From positions 2,356,001-2,420,000 of the forward strand of contig NZ_CP061008.1 of assembly GCF_014490035.1 (NCBI RefSeq): DNA of 64,000 nucleotides, in the 5' to 3' direction. Positions 55,154-64,000 of the stretch are shown here, one piece after another. The translations under genes and the position numbers were made by a program. The stretch is from Achromobacter xylosoxidans (GTDB taxonomy: Bacteria; Pseudomonadota; Gammaproteobacteria; Burkholderiales; Burkholderiaceae_B). The first letter of the stretch is position 1. Each line of letters opens with the position of its first letter. The notes below the pieces were generated by a model. That model did not search any database. It was not told the origin of the DNA and was given only the letters and a program-made list of their open reading frames with translations.

Positions 55154-56188
55154 ATGAGTACGCAGCAGAAACCCGTCATTGCCCTGACCCTGGGCGACCC
55201 CGCCGGCATCGGCGCCGAACTGATCGCCCGCCTGCTGGCCAGGCCAGAAGCCACGCAGCAGGCGAACATCGTGCTGGTGGGCGACGAGTGGCTGTGGCGC
55301 GAAGGCCAGCGGGTGGCGGGTGTGCAGGTCGCCACCCAGCCCGTGGACAGCATCGAGGCGGTGCGCGGCCGGCCGGACACCGGCGCGCCCGCCTGGCTGG
55401 GGGTGGACACCATCAAACCCGGCCAGGTGCATGTGGGTCAGGCCGAGGCCGCGGGCGGCGCGTCGGTGCTGCGGGTGCTCAACGCCTGCATGGACGCGGC
55501 GCGCGACGGCCACGTCGACGCCATCTGTTTCGCGCCCTTGAACAAGTACGCCATGAAGCTGGGCGGCCTGGGGCATGACGACGAGTTGCACCATTTTGCG
55601 CAGTACCTGGGCGTGACCGGCTACTTCTGCGAGTTCAACACCCTGGGCGACCTGTGGACCTCGCGCGTGTCCTCGCATATCCCGCTGAAGGACGCGGCGG
55701 CGGCGCTCAGCATCGACGGCATCAAGGACGCCACCCGACTGATCTACCGTTCGCTGCAGGCCAACGGCATTGCCGAGCCGCGCGTGGCGGTGGCGGCCTT
55801 CAACCCGCATGGCGGCGACGGCGGCACCTGCGGCCGCGAAGAGGTGGACATCATCGCGCCGGCCGTGCGGCAACTGAATGAAGAGGGGCTGCCGGTGCAA
55901 GGGCCGTTCCCCGCCGACACCATCTTCCTGAAGGCCCAGGCCGGCGAGTTCCAGGCCATCGTCACCATGTACCACGACCAGGGCCAGATCGCGATCAAGC
56001 TGCTGGGCTTCTCGCGCGGCGTGACGGTGCAGGGCGGCCTGCCCATCCCCATCACCACGCCGGCCCACGGCACGGCGTACGACATCGCAGGCCTCGGCCG
56101 CGCCAACCTGGACGCCACCTGGCAGGCCTTTCTCATCGCCTGCCGCATGGGCCTGTCGCACCGCGCCGCGCGGACGCAGGCCGGCTGA
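55154..56188 (+). CDS. PdxA2-like 4-phospho-threonate/erythronate dehydrogenase
   Basis: The 344-residue protein is in the PdxA family (LGDPAGIGAELIAR; FAPLNKYAMKLGG; metal and substrate residues in GHDDELHHFAQ, AAFNPHGGDGG and TMYHDQGQIAIK). The pathway setting points to the PdxA2 branch, which oxidises 4-phospho-D-threonate or -erythronate, rather than vitamin B6 PdxA. Those pathways need a DUF1537 kinase, which is not here. It starts 7 nt after the receptor gene. Confidence 0.83.
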   Translation: MSTQQKPVIALTLGDPAGIGAELIARLLARPEATQQANIVLVGDEWLWREGQRVAGVQVATQPVDSIEAVRGRPDTGAPAWLGVDTIKPGQVHVGQAEAAGGASVLRVLNACMDAARDGHVDAICFAPLNKYAMKLGGLGHDDELHHFAQYLGVTGYFCEFNTLGDLWTSRVSSHIPLKDAAAALSIDGIKDATRLIYRSLQANGIAEPRVAVAAFNPHGGDGGTCGREEVDIIAPAVRQLNEEGLPVQGPFPADTIFLKAQAGEFQAIVTMYHDQGQIAIKLLGFSRGVTVQGGLPIPITTPAHGTAYDIAGLGRANLDATWQAFLIACRMGLSHRAARTQAG

Positions 56189-56233
56189 TCCGCCGCTTTC
56201 ATTCCATACCCTTATTCCAAGCAGGAACTCCTC

Positions 56234-57406
56234 ATGAAGATCAAATCCGTCCGCGCCCGCGTCTACGAGTGGACCGGCAAGACCGTGCCGCCGCAGGGCA
56301 ATTTCTGCTCCAACGCCATGGACCTGCTGTATTCCAAGCAGGAAACCATGAGCACCTTCCGCTTCCATGGCTGGACCGTGGTCGAGGTGGAGACGGACGA
56401 CGGCATCGTGGGCCTGGGCAACGTGGCGCTGGCGCCGCGCGTGGCCAAGGCCATCATCGACCAGTACCTGGCCCCGCTGGTGATCGGGCAGGATCCCTGG
56501 GACTACGAATACCTGTGGCAGCGCATGTATCGGTCCACCCATGCCTGGGGCCGCAAGGGCGTGACCATGGCGGCGATCTCGGCGGTGGACCTGGCCATCT
56601 GGGACATCCTGGGCAAGTCGGTGAACAAGCCGGTCTTCAAGCTGCTGGGCGGCCGCACCAAGGAAAAGATCCCGGTCTATTACTCCAAGCTCTATCGCAC
56701 CGACCTGAAGGCCATGCAGGAAGAGGCCCAGACCTATCTGGACCAGGGCTTCACCGCTTTCAAGATGCGCTTCGGCTATGGCCCGGCGCACCTGCAGAAA
56801 GGCGTGTCGGAGAACCTGAAGTCGGTGGAGGCGGTGCGCGAGGTGATCGGCTACGACACCGACCTGATGCTGGAGTGCTACATGGGCTGGAATCTTGAGT
56901 ACGCCAAGCGCATCCTGCCCAAGCTGGAGAAGTTCGAGCCGCGCTGGCTGGAGGAACCCGTCATCGCCGACGACATCGACGGCTATGCGGAACTGAACCA
57001 GCTCACCTCGATCCCGATCTCCGGCGGCGAACACGAATTCTCGCTCTACGGCTTCAAGCAGCTGCTGGACCGCAAGGCGGTGTCGGTGGTGCAGTACGAC
57101 ACCAACCGCGTCGGCGGCATCACGGCGGCGCACAAGATCAACGCGCTGTGCGAGGCCTACAGCGTGCCGGTGGTGCCGCATGCCGGCCAGATGCACAACT
57201 ACCACCTGACCATGAGCACGCTGGCCTCGCCCATGAGCGAGTACTTCCCCATGTTCGACGTGGAGGTCGGCAACGAACTGTTCTATTACATCTTCGATGG
57301 CGAGCCGGTGGCCAAGGAAGGCTTCATCGACCTGGACGACGACAAGCCGGGGCTGGGCCTGACGCTGAAGACCGAATACCTCAAAGACTTCAACATCATC
57401 GAATAA
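56234..57406 (+). CDS. Enolase-superfamily acid-sugar dehydratase (rhamnonate/lyxonate dehydratase-like)
   Basis: The 390-residue protein has a capping domain (1-~125) and an MLE/MR barrel. Metal ligands are Glu in LMLECYMGW, Glu in [10 protein letters not shown] and Glu in ISGGEHEF. The general acid/base His lies in [11 protein letters not shown], and KMRFGYGP lies where the barrel Lys site is expected. The pattern is closest to L-rhamnonate/L-lyxonate dehydratases. With the next gene making 2-keto-3-deoxy-L-pentonate dehydratase, L-lyxonate is my preferred substrate; this is inference. Confidence 0.85.
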   Translation: MKIKSVRARVYEWTGKTVPPQGNFCSNAMDLLYSKQETMSTFRFHGWTVVEVETDDGIVGLGNVALAPRVAKAIIDQYLAPLVIGQDPWDYEYLWQRMYRSTHAWGRKGVTMAAISAVDLAIWDILGKSVNKPVFKLLGGRTKEKIPVYYSKLYRTDLKAMQEEAQTYLDQGFTAFKMRFGYGPAHLQKGVSENLKSVEAVREVIGYDTDLMLECYMGWNLEYAKRILPKLEKFEPRWLEEPVIADDIDGYAELNQLTSIPISGGEHEFSLYGFKQLLDRKAVSVVQYDTNRVGGITAAHKINALCEAYSVPVVPHAGQMHNYHLTMSTLASPMSEYFPMFDVEVGNELFYYIFDGEPVAKEGFIDLDDDKPGLGLTLKTEYLKDFNIIE

Positions 57407-57408
57407 CC

Positions 57409-58338
57409 ATGGCTACCTACCAGAACCCGCGCTATCGCGGCATCTTCCCGGTCGTGCCCACCACCTTCACCGAATCCGGCGAGCTGGATCTTCCCAGCCA
57501 GAAGCGGGCCGTGGATTTCATGATCGACTCGGGCGTCGACGGGCTTTGCATCCTGGCCAATTTTTCCGAGCAGTTCGTGCTGTCTGACGACGAGCGCGAA
57601 GTCCTGACGCGGACCATCCTGGAGCACGTCGCCGGCCGCGTGCCGGTGATCGTGACCACCACGCACTTCAGCACCCAGGTCTGCGCCGCGCGCAGCCGTC
57701 GCGCGCAGGAGCAGGGCGCCGCGATGCTGATGATCATGCCGCCTTACCATGGCGCGACGATCCGCGTGTCCGAGGAACAGGTGACGGGATTCTTCCAGCG
57801 CGTGTCGGACGCGGTGGACATCCCCATGATGATCCAGGACGCGCCGGTCGCCGGCACGCCGTTGTCGGCCGCGGCGCTGGCGCGGATGGCGCGCGAGATC
57901 GAGCACGTCGCCTACTTCAAGATCGAGACCGCGGGCGCGGCCTCCAAGCTGCGCGACCTGATCGCGCTGGGCGGGGACACCGTGGAAGGACCCTGGGACG
58001 GCGAGGAAGCCATCACGCTGCTGCCCGACCTGGATGCCGGCGCCACCGGCTCCATGACCGGCGGCGGTTTCGCCGATGGCCTGCGGCCCATCATCGAGGC
58101 CCACCGCGCGGGCAAGCGCGACGAGGCCTACCGCCTGTACGAGCGCTGGCTGCCCCTGATCAATTACGAGAACCGGCAGGGCGGCATCCTCACGGCCAAG
58201 GCCTTGATGAAGGCCGGCGGCGTGATCGCCTGCGATGCGCCGCGGCACCCGTGGCCGGCCATGCGCGCGGAGGTCCGGCAGGGCCTGCTGGAGACCGCGA
58301 GCCGCCTGGATCCGCTGGTCCTGCGCTGGGGGCGTTGA
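57409..58338 (+). CDS. 2-keto-3-deoxy-L-pentonate dehydratase (L-KDA dehydratase family)
   Basis: The 309-residue protein of the DHDPS/NAL superfamily has Schiff-base Lys in VAYFKIETAG and Tyr in MPPYHGATIR. RYRGIFPVVPTTFTESGELDL and GLCILANFSEQFVL are typical of L-2-keto-3-deoxyarabonate dehydratases, which give alpha-ketoglutarate semialdehyde. It starts 2 nt after the dehydratase gene. The semialdehyde dehydrogenase needed to reach 2-oxoglutarate is not in the window. Confidence 0.85.
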   Translation: MATYQNPRYRGIFPVVPTTFTESGELDLPSQKRAVDFMIDSGVDGLCILANFSEQFVLSDDEREVLTRTILEHVAGRVPVIVTTTHFSTQVCAARSRRAQEQGAAMLMIMPPYHGATIRVSEEQVTGFFQRVSDAVDIPMMIQDAPVAGTPLSAAALARMAREIEHVAYFKIETAGAASKLRDLIALGGDTVEGPWDGEEAITLLPDLDAGATGSMTGGGFADGLRPIIEAHRAGKRDEAYRLYERWLPLINYENRQGGILTAKALMKAGGVIACDAPRHPWPAMRAEVRQGLLETASRLDPLVLRWGR

Positions 58339-58371
58339 GCAGGGATTGATCAGCCCGCCAAACACACTGTT

Positions 58372-58405
58372 CCGTCACGGCGAACAAGCCTGTCGCGCGT
58401 GACGG
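58372..58405. terminator. Hairpin at the end of the acid-sugar operon
   Basis: CCGTCACG and CGTGACGG form a perfect 8-bp stem with an 18-nt loop, followed by TTAAAAT. It may end the acid-sugar transcript or be an operator for the ABC genes, whose GTG start lies ~37 nt on. Confidence 0.4.
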
Positions 58406-58442
58406 TTAAAATCCCTGGCTATCCATCCAGTCGGGGGCGCGT

Positions 58443-59362
<920 letters not shown>

Positions 59363-59366
<4 letters not shown>

Positions 59367-60124
59367 ACTTCTACGCCATCCGCGCTATCTACCTGTTTGA
59401 AATGGCCCGCGCGTGGCGCACGCTGATGCAGAGCGTGCTGTCGCCCGTGATCTCCACCTCGCTGTATTTCGTGGTGTTCGGTTCAGCCATTGGTTCGCAC
59501 ATGGTCGAGATCGACGGCGTGAGCTACGGCGCCTTCATCGTGCCTGGCATGATCATGCTGGCGCTGCTGACGCAAAGCATCGCCAACGCGTCCTTCGGCA
59601 TCTACATGCCGCGCTTCTCGGGCACCATCTACGAAATCCACTCGGCGCCCATCTCCTATGTGGAGATCGTCATGGGCTATGTGGGCGCCGCAGCCAGCAA
59701 GTCCATCATCCTGGGGCTCATCATGTTGGCCACGGCGCGGCTGTTCGTGTCGTTCGAGGTCGCGCATCCGTTCTGGATGCTGGGCTTCCTGGTGCTGACG
59801 GCCGTGACCTTCAGCCTGTTCGGCTTCATCATCGGCATCTGGGCCGACGGCTTCGAAAAGCTGCAGATCATCCCGCTGATGATCATCACGCCGCTGACCT
59901 TCCTGGGCGGCACTTTCTATTCCATCAAGATGCTGCCGCCGTTCTGGCAGACCGCCACGCTGTTCAACCCGGTGGTGTATCTGGTCAGCGGCTTTCGCTG
60001 GGCCTTCTATGGCGTCGCGGACGTCAGCGTCGGCGTCAGCGTGGGCATGACGCTGGTGTTCCTGCTGGCCTGCCTGATTGGGGTGCGCTGGATCTTCAAG
60101 ACCGGTTACCGGCTGAAGACCTAG
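59363..60124 (+). CDS. ABC-2 type permease (YadH-like)
   Basis: The 253-residue protein has six hydrophobic helices and the ABC-2 signature region ([20 protein letters not shown], then [12 protein letters not shown]). The ATGA overlap with the ATPase gene confirms the pair. It resembles E. coli YadH, whose substrate is unknown. Confidence 0.93.
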
Positions 60125-60148
60125 CGCAGACAGACCGGGCGCGGCGGC

Positions 60149-60847
60149 TCAGGCTTGCGCCGCCGGCGCGCGGCGGGCCAGGCCGTCATGCGCGTCGAGC
60201 AGGCGCTCGCGCCAGGCGTGGACCGGATCGTCCTGGGCCAGCAGTTCCAGCGTGCTGGTGCAGCGCGCCCACATGAACATGCCGAACACCGCATAGTCGG
60301 CATAGGCCGGCTGAGCGCCTGCCAGATAGGGCTGCTTGCCCAGCATCTGCCGCAAGGGCAGCAGCGCCGCGCGCAGCGCGGCGATCTGGTCTTCATAGCC
60401 CGCCGGCAGGTCTTCCAGCCTGCCGAAGCGCTTCTCCCGCGTGGCGCGGAAATAGTCCCGGTCCTTTTCGTGGATCAGGCCGTGGATGCTGGGCAGCAGC
60501 AACCGCGCCAGCGTCGGCACCAGGGTCGTGTCCGACCATGAATTCACGAACAGGCTCAGCGCGCGGCCGCTGGCGCCGCCGAACAACGAGGGCCGCTCGG
60601 GGAAGGTGTCTTCCAGGTAGCAGGCGATCTGCCAGGAATCGCTGACGACATGTTCGCCATGCACCAGCACCGGCACCAGTTTCTGGCCGGAAAAGTCTAT
60701 GGCTTCCTTTTCCGTGAAGCGCCACGGCACGGTCGTCGCGGTCAGGCCCTTGTGGGCCAGGGCCATGCGGGTCTTCCAGCAATGCGGGCTGAAGCGTAGC
60801 GACGCATCGGCGCCGGCCAGGTCATAGAGAGTGAGATCCGGGGTCAA
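60149..60847 (-). CDS. Glutathione S-transferase family protein (beta-etherase-like)
   Basis: The 232-residue protein has a thioredoxin-like N-terminal domain (SPHCWKTRMALAHKG; cis-Pro in KLVPVLVHG; SDSWQIACYLE) and an all-helical C-terminal domain. SPHCWKTRMAL resembles LigE/etherase-type GSTs. The start is TTG 60847: AAGGAG lies ~9 nt upstream and no earlier ATG exists. The substrate is unknown. Confidence 0.85.
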   Translation of the reverse strand: MTPDLTLYDLAGADASLRFSPHCWKTRMALAHKGLTATTVPWRFTEKEAIDFSGQKLVPVLVHGEHVVSDSWQIACYLEDTFPERPSLFGGASGRALSLFVNSWSDTTLVPTLARLLLPSIHGLIHEKDRDYFRATREKRFGRLEDLPAGYEDQIAALRAALLPLRQMLGKQPYLAGAQPAYADYAVFGMFMWARCTSTLELLAQDDPVHAWRERLLDAHDGLARRAPAAQA

Positions 60848-60940
60848 GATACTGCGCTCCTTCTACGTGTCGGTGAGGGAAACCGGAACAGGATAACCGG
60901 TTGCGCAGGACAGACGGCGGGCGGGCGCCTTGCGCCGCGG

Positions 60941-61435
60941 TCAGCTCCACACCTGCCTGAGCGCCGCCGCCGACAGATACAGGCCGCAGCCGAACACCGC
61001 ATGCGTCGCCAGGCTGCGCAGGCGGTTCTTCCAGGGCGTGGGCGTGCGGGACGCGGCGATCCCCGCGCCCATGGCGGGCTGCATGACGAAAAACGGCATC
61101 ACGACGGTCGCGACGCCCACGGCCAGGGCGGGCAGCCATGTGGGATCGCGCAGCCATGCCGCGCCCTCGATGCCGACCAGCAGCGCGGCGAAGACGAGAC
61201 CCACGGCGTAGTGGATCGTCCATCCCAGCGCCGATTCGCCCGCGACGGGCTCGGCCCGGCCGATATTGGCGTGGGCAAGCGTGCCCCGGCACAGGTGGCC
61301 GGCCCACCGGCCGACCAGCGCATAGCCCAGTGTGGGCATGCCCAAGGCCTTCTGGAGCATGCCCCACACGTCCATCACGATCGTCGCGCCGATACCGATC
61401 AAAACCACTTTTGCCGCCACTTCCATCGATTCCAT
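60941..61435 (-). CDS. DUF2938 membrane protein
   Basis: The 164-residue protein has four hydrophobic helices: opening IGIGATIVMDVWGMLQKALG, a GESALGWTIHYAVGLVFA segment, MPFFVMQPAMGAG and a C-terminal helix. This is the DUF2938 pattern, function unknown. It diverges from a MerR gene across 80 nt with a palindromic operator, so MerR-controlled inducible expression is likely. Confidence 0.87.
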   Translation of the reverse strand: MESMEVAAKVVLIGIGATIVMDVWGMLQKALGMPTLGYALVGRWAGHLCRGTLAHANIGRAEPVAGESALGWTIHYAVGLVFAALLVGIEGAAWLRDPTWLPALAVGVATVVMPFFVMQPAMGAGIAASRTPTPWKNRLRSLATHAVFGCGLYLSAAALRQVWS

Positions 61436-61480
61436 GTCTTGTTCCTTGCATTGCCGACCGCATTGTTTGCAGGCATGATA

Positions 61481-61498
61481 GAAGTTGAAGTCAACTTC
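61481..61498. promoter_or_regulatory. MerR-type operator
   Basis: GAAGTTGA-AG-TCAACTTC is a perfect 8-bp dyad with a 2-nt gap, placed between the divergent DUF2938 and merR genes. MerR proteins bind such dyads between -35 and -10. It sits ~18 nt before the merR start. Confidence 0.7.
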
Positions 61499-61515
61499 AA
61501 GTCAAGGAGGGCGCC

Positions 61516-61950
61516 ATGGATATTTCGGAAGTCGCCCGGCGCACGGGCCTGCCGGCCTCCACGCTGCGCTTCTATGAAAACAAGGGCTTGATCAAGGCGG
61601 TCAGCGCCGCCGGCGAACGCCGGCGTTTCGCGCCTGGCGTGCTGGATCAATTGGCGCTGATCGCGCTGGGGCAGGCCGGTGGCCTGTCGCTGGACGAGAT
61701 CCAGGCCATGCTCTCGCCCGAGGGCGCGTTGCGGGTGGACAGGCAGTTGTTGCTGGACAAGGCCGACAGCATCGATGCGACCATCAAGCGCCTGCGGGCG
61801 ATGAGCCAGGGCCTGCGCCATGCCGCGGTATGTCCCGCCGCCAACCATGCGCAATGCCCGACTTTCCAGCGGCTGTTGAAGGCCGCCGCGGGACGGTTGA
61901 AGCAGAACAGGGCGGCGGCCGGCAAGCAAAAAAACGCCATCCACCCGTAA
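61516..61950 (+). CDS. MerR-family transcriptional regulator
   Basis: The 144-residue regulator has a MerR winged helix (MDISEVARRTGLPASTLRFYENKGLI), dimer helix and a C-terminal segment with two Cys (AAVCPAANHAQCPTF). The Cys spacing suggests a redox or metal effector. GGAGG precedes the ATG. Its last codons overlap the intrinsic terminator of the convergent DUF4168 gene, which explains the odd GKQKNAIHP end. Confidence 0.92.
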   Translation: MDISEVARRTGLPASTLRFYENKGLIKAVSAAGERRRFAPGVLDQLALIALGQAGGLSLDEIQAMLSPEGALRVDRQLLLDKADSIDATIKRLRAMSQGLRHAAVCPAANHAQCPTFQRLLKAAAGRLKQNRAAAGKQKNAIHP

Positions 61951-61963
61951 TGGGCGGATGGCG
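61928..61963 (-). terminator. Intrinsic terminator of the DUF4168 gene
   Basis: Read leftward, CGCCATCC and GGATGGCG form an 8-bp stem with inner CCC/GGG pairs, followed by seven T residues. It overlaps the merR 3' end and stop codon. A smaller GGCTCT/AGAGCC hairpin (61972-61986) lies just after the DUF4168 stop. Confidence 0.9.
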
Positions 61964-61986
61964 CCAGGGCTGGCTCTCGGAGAGCC

Positions 61987-62400
61987 TTACTTCGCGGCGG
62001 GGGCGCCCTTGCTCATGCTCATCAGGCGTTGCTTGAGCTGGGGGTCCTGCTGTATGGCCTGGCCTATGCCGTTGAATTCGTCGACGCTCAGACCGTCGGC
62101 CTGCACCAGTTTCACCATCTTGGCGTCGGCTTCCTCGACGACCTTCTGCTTGGCGGCATCCGTCTTGGCGGCGTCGACCTTGGGGCGGTACTCGTCGACG
62201 ACGCCGGAAATCTTCTGCGATGCCGAAGCGAAACGCTGCAATTGCTGGTCGGTCGGCTGGATCGCGGGCGGGGGCGCCATGCGCGGTTGAGCCTGGGCCT
62301 GGCCTTGCGCCTGGCTGGCTTGCTGCGCAAGGGCGGGAGCACCGGACAGCGCCGTCGCCAGCAGGGCGGCGGACAGGAATGCATAAGTGGAACGCTGCAT
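61987..62400 (-). CDS. DUF4168 exported protein
   Basis: The 137-residue protein has a Sec signal ending APALAQ, a Gln/Ala-rich linker and a helical DUF4168 domain (ISGVVDEYRPKVDAAK; SVDEFNGIGQAIQQDPQLKQRL). AGGAGG sits 4 nt before the ATG. Function is unknown. Confidence 0.87.
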   Translation of the reverse strand: MQRSTYAFLSAALLATALSGAPALAQQASQAQGQAQAQPRMAPPPAIQPTDQQLQRFASASQKISGVVDEYRPKVDAAKTDAAKQKVVEEADAKMVKLVQADGLSVDEFNGIGQAIQQDPQLKQRLMSMSKGAPAAK

Positions 62401-62507
62401 GAAACCTCCTTGTTCCGGTTGAATGTCGGGCCATGATGACGACCCGGACGGTGCGGGGGCAAGTTTCGCGATGTGTTTTCCTGTTTCGGCAGGCCACGGG
62501 ATGCGCG

Positions 62508-62538
62508 CGCGCCCCGGGAGGGAGCCCCCCGGGGCGCG
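62508..62538. terminator. GC-rich hairpin downstream of the TauE gene
   Basis: CGCGCCCCGGG and CCCGGGGCGCG form a perfect 11-bp stem with a 9-nt loop, ~70 nt after the TauE stop in the leftward direction. There is no T-run, so termination is uncertain. It lies in the 209-nt gap that must also hold the DUF4168 promoter. Confidence 0.4.
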
Positions 62539-62609
62539 GCCGAAACGTTTTGCGCGGTTTCGTAGTCGCTGCTGGCCGCGATGTTTCCTTAAATTTATGC
62601 GGGACGGGT

Positions 62610-63422
62610 CTATACGATCAGCATGCTCAGCAGCACCAGCGCCAGCAGCAGCACGTAGACGCGGGCGTGCAGGTGGTCCGGGATGCGCGGGATCAGCGGC
62701 GCGGCCAGCCGGATGCCGGCCAGCGACCCCAGCGCCAGCGCGGCGAAGGCCAGCAGGTCCACATAGCCCACGATCCAGGGCGCCAGCGGGTCGGCCAGGC
62801 CGCCGGCCGCAGCCATGTAGGTCAGTGTTCCCACCACCGCCACCGGCAGCGTCAGCGGATTGGCCATGGCCGCCGCCTTGGCCATGGGCAGGCCGCGGCG
62901 GCGCAGCAGCGGCACCGTCATGACGCTGCCGCCCACGCCCAGGAAGGCCGCCACCGCGCCGATGATCACGCCGCCGCCGACCAGGACGCCGCGGTCCAGA
63001 GGCCGGGGATGCGCGTCCTCCTGGGCCATGAAACCCTGGCGCAGCAGGCAATCCAGGATGGTCACGCCCAGATAGGCGATGAAGGCGTAGCGCACGAAGT
63101 CGCCGCTGGCGCGCGTGGCGGCGAGCGCGCCCAGCGCCGCGCCTGCGGCGATGAAGCCGGCCAGCGGCCAGACATAGGCCCGCAGGATGTTGCCGGCGCG
63201 CTGGTGCTTGCGCGTGGCCGCCACCGAATTCACGATCATGACGCAGGTGGACGTGGCCACCGCGATGTGCATGGCCGCCAGGCCGATGGCGTCGTGCGCG
63301 CCGTGCGCCGCCGTCAACACCGCATACAGCACGGGCACCACCACAAAGCCTCCGCCAAAGCCGAACAGCACGGTCGTCACGCCGCTCAAGCAGCCGAACA
63401 GGGCCAGAACCAGATAAAGCAT
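62610..63422 (-). CDS. TauE/SafE-family sulfite exporter-like permease
   Basis: The 270-residue protein has eight hydrophobic helices and two family repeats: GVTTVLFGFGGGFVVVPVLY near the start and GAVAAFLGVGGSVMTVPLLRRRGLP in the middle. TauE/SafE proteins move sulfite, sulfoacetate or related anions. ATG 63422 is supported by AAGGA; a longer reading would extend into the divergent regulator's promoter. Confidence 0.9.
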   Translation of the reverse strand: MLYLVLALFGCLSGVTTVLFGFGGGFVVVPVLYAVLTAAHGAHDAIGLAAMHIAVATSTCVMIVNSVAATRKHQRAGNILRAYVWPLAGFIAAGAALGALAATRASGDFVRYAFIAYLGVTILDCLLRQGFMAQEDAHPRPLDRGVLVGGGVIIGAVAAFLGVGGSVMTVPLLRRRGLPMAKAAAMANPLTLPVAVVGTLTYMAAAGGLADPLAPWIVGYVDLLAFAALALGSLAGIRLAAPLIPRIPDHLHARVYVLLLALVLLSMLIV

Positions 63423-63545
63423 TGCTGCGTCCTTCCTGGGGGGAAAACGCCACGATACGGCGGCCGAAGGTGGCCCGCTTTCGAGGATGAGACAATAATG
63501 TTCGAGTTTCGGCCAATCGACCTGCCGCCGGGCAGGCGGCATCAA

Positions 63546-63586
63546 CAGGCCATGAGTCCCAGGCCATGCGCCTCAGACAGGCCATG
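63546..63586. repeat. Triple direct repeat CAGGCCATG before the AraC-type gene
   Basis: CAGGCCATG occurs at 63546, 63560 and 63578, each followed by a similar GAGTCC, CGCCTCAGA or CGTCCCAGA segment. A degenerate fourth copy runs into the start codon. It lies between divergent TauE and AraC-type genes. It may be a tandem regulator site or a small tandem duplication. Confidence 0.55.
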
Positions 63587-63597
63587 CGTCCCAGACT

Positions 63598-64000
63598 ATG
63601 CGCAATACCCACATCGACCGCTACGACCATCTGGACCGCGCCGTCGTCGCCATCGGCAACGACTATCCGCCTGGCCGGCTGCTGCCGGCCCACGCGCATC
63701 GCCGCGCGCAACTGTTGTATGGCGCAACCGGCGTCATGCACGTGGTCACGCGCGACGGCAACTGGGTGGTGCCGCCGCAGCGCGCGGTATGGATCCCGGC
63801 CGGCGTGACGCATCAGGTCCGAATGCTGGACGTCAGCACGCGCAGCGCCTACATCGAGCCGGGTTCGGCGCGCGCGGACCGCGAGGCCTGCGAAGTGATC
63901 GAGGTGTCGCCGCTGTTGAGGCAGCTATTGCTGGACGCGGTCGACATGCCTCCCGCCTACGATCTGGCGGGGCGTGACGGCGCGCTGGCGGCCCTGCTGC
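63598..64000 (+). CDS. AraC-type regulator, N-terminal cupin domain (partial)
   Basis: The frame is open from ATG 63598 to the window end, so 134 residues are seen and the 3' part is missing. The sequence reads as an AraC N-terminal cupin: GRLLPAHAHRRAQLLYGATGVMHVV, then GNWVVPPQRAVWIPAGVTHQV, and a SPLLRQLLLDAV helix. The AraC DNA-binding domain would follow beyond the edge. It diverges from the TauE gene and probably regulates it. No RBS is clear before the ATG. Confidence 0.85.
   Translation, partial: MRNTHIDRYDHLDRAVVAIGNDYPPGRLLPAHAHRRAQLLYGATGVMHVVTRDGNWVVPPQRAVWIPAGVTHQVRMLDVSTRSAYIEPGSARADREACEVIEVSPLLRQLLLDAVDMPPAYDLAGRDGALAALL

Noticed and set aside
55154..56188. Vitamin B6 PdxA as the function of this gene
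   Set aside because: It sits in an acid-sugar operon under LysR control and far from pdxJ; the PdxA2 branch is the better fit, though the family cannot be split with certainty by eye.

Overview
The window reads as ordinary chromosome of a GC-rich betaproteobacterium of the Alcaligenaceae, most likely Achromobacter or a close Bordetella relative. The basis is high GC, a pdxJ-acpS-nagZ-uvrC-pgsA block, a MexAB-OprM-type pump, Bug-type (TctC) solute receptors, and a complete ccoNOQP/ccoG/ccoS oxidase locus behind ANR/FNR boxes. The genus is inference. No prophage, insertion sequence, CRISPR array, rRNA or tRNA was seen. Genes are dense and many neighbours overlap as ATGA or TGATG.

Layout. 0.1-6.8 kb: a divergent polyamine/membrane cluster. 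A Tat-type FAD amine-oxidase-like protein and a membrane-anchored spermidine synthase run left. DUF350, SPFH-SHOCT, a double zinc-ribbon/DUF4178 protein, a 54-residue membrane peptide and AdoMet decarboxylase run right. Both arms start from one promoter region carrying a 10-bp inverted repeat. 6.9-9.9 kb: modABC with a ModE box and a convergent modE. 10-12.4 kb: a DUF4136 lipoprotein, a patatin and an orphan winged-helix protein. 12.6-23.6 kb: a tripartite RND pump whose last gene overlaps pdxJ, then acpS, nagZ, uvrC and pgsA. 23.8-28.7 kb: an MFS carrier, a dihaem peroxidase, queF and aceA, the last two separated by a structured regulatory region. 28.9-31.9 kb: a HAD phosphatase, a UbiA-type phosphoribosyltransferase, an SMR-like carrier and a multispan GT-C-like protein, probably a lipid-linked pentose pathway.

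31.9-40.7 kb holds two giant adjacent genes (1549 and 1392 residues) of no family I recognise. 41.1-45.8 kb: biotin genes, including an in-frame BioC-BioD fusion. 45.9-52.6 kb: the cbb3 oxidase locus, which begins with a P1B-type copper ATPase that keeps its membrane part and CPC motif but has lost both catalytic domains. 52.7-58.3 kb: a YjdM/PhnA protein, then a LysR-controlled acid-sugar operon (Bug receptor, PdxA2, enolase-superfamily dehydratase, 2-keto-3-deoxy-L-pentonate dehydratase). 58.4-64 kb: a YadGH-type ABC exporter, a GST, a DUF2938 protein divergent from a MerR regulator, DUF4168, a TauE/SafE permease, and the start of an AraC-type regulator cut by the window edge.

The strongest candidates for undescribed biology are the polyamine/SPFH/DUF4178 cluster, the giant gene pair, the four-gene lipid-pentose cassette and the gutted copper ATPase.
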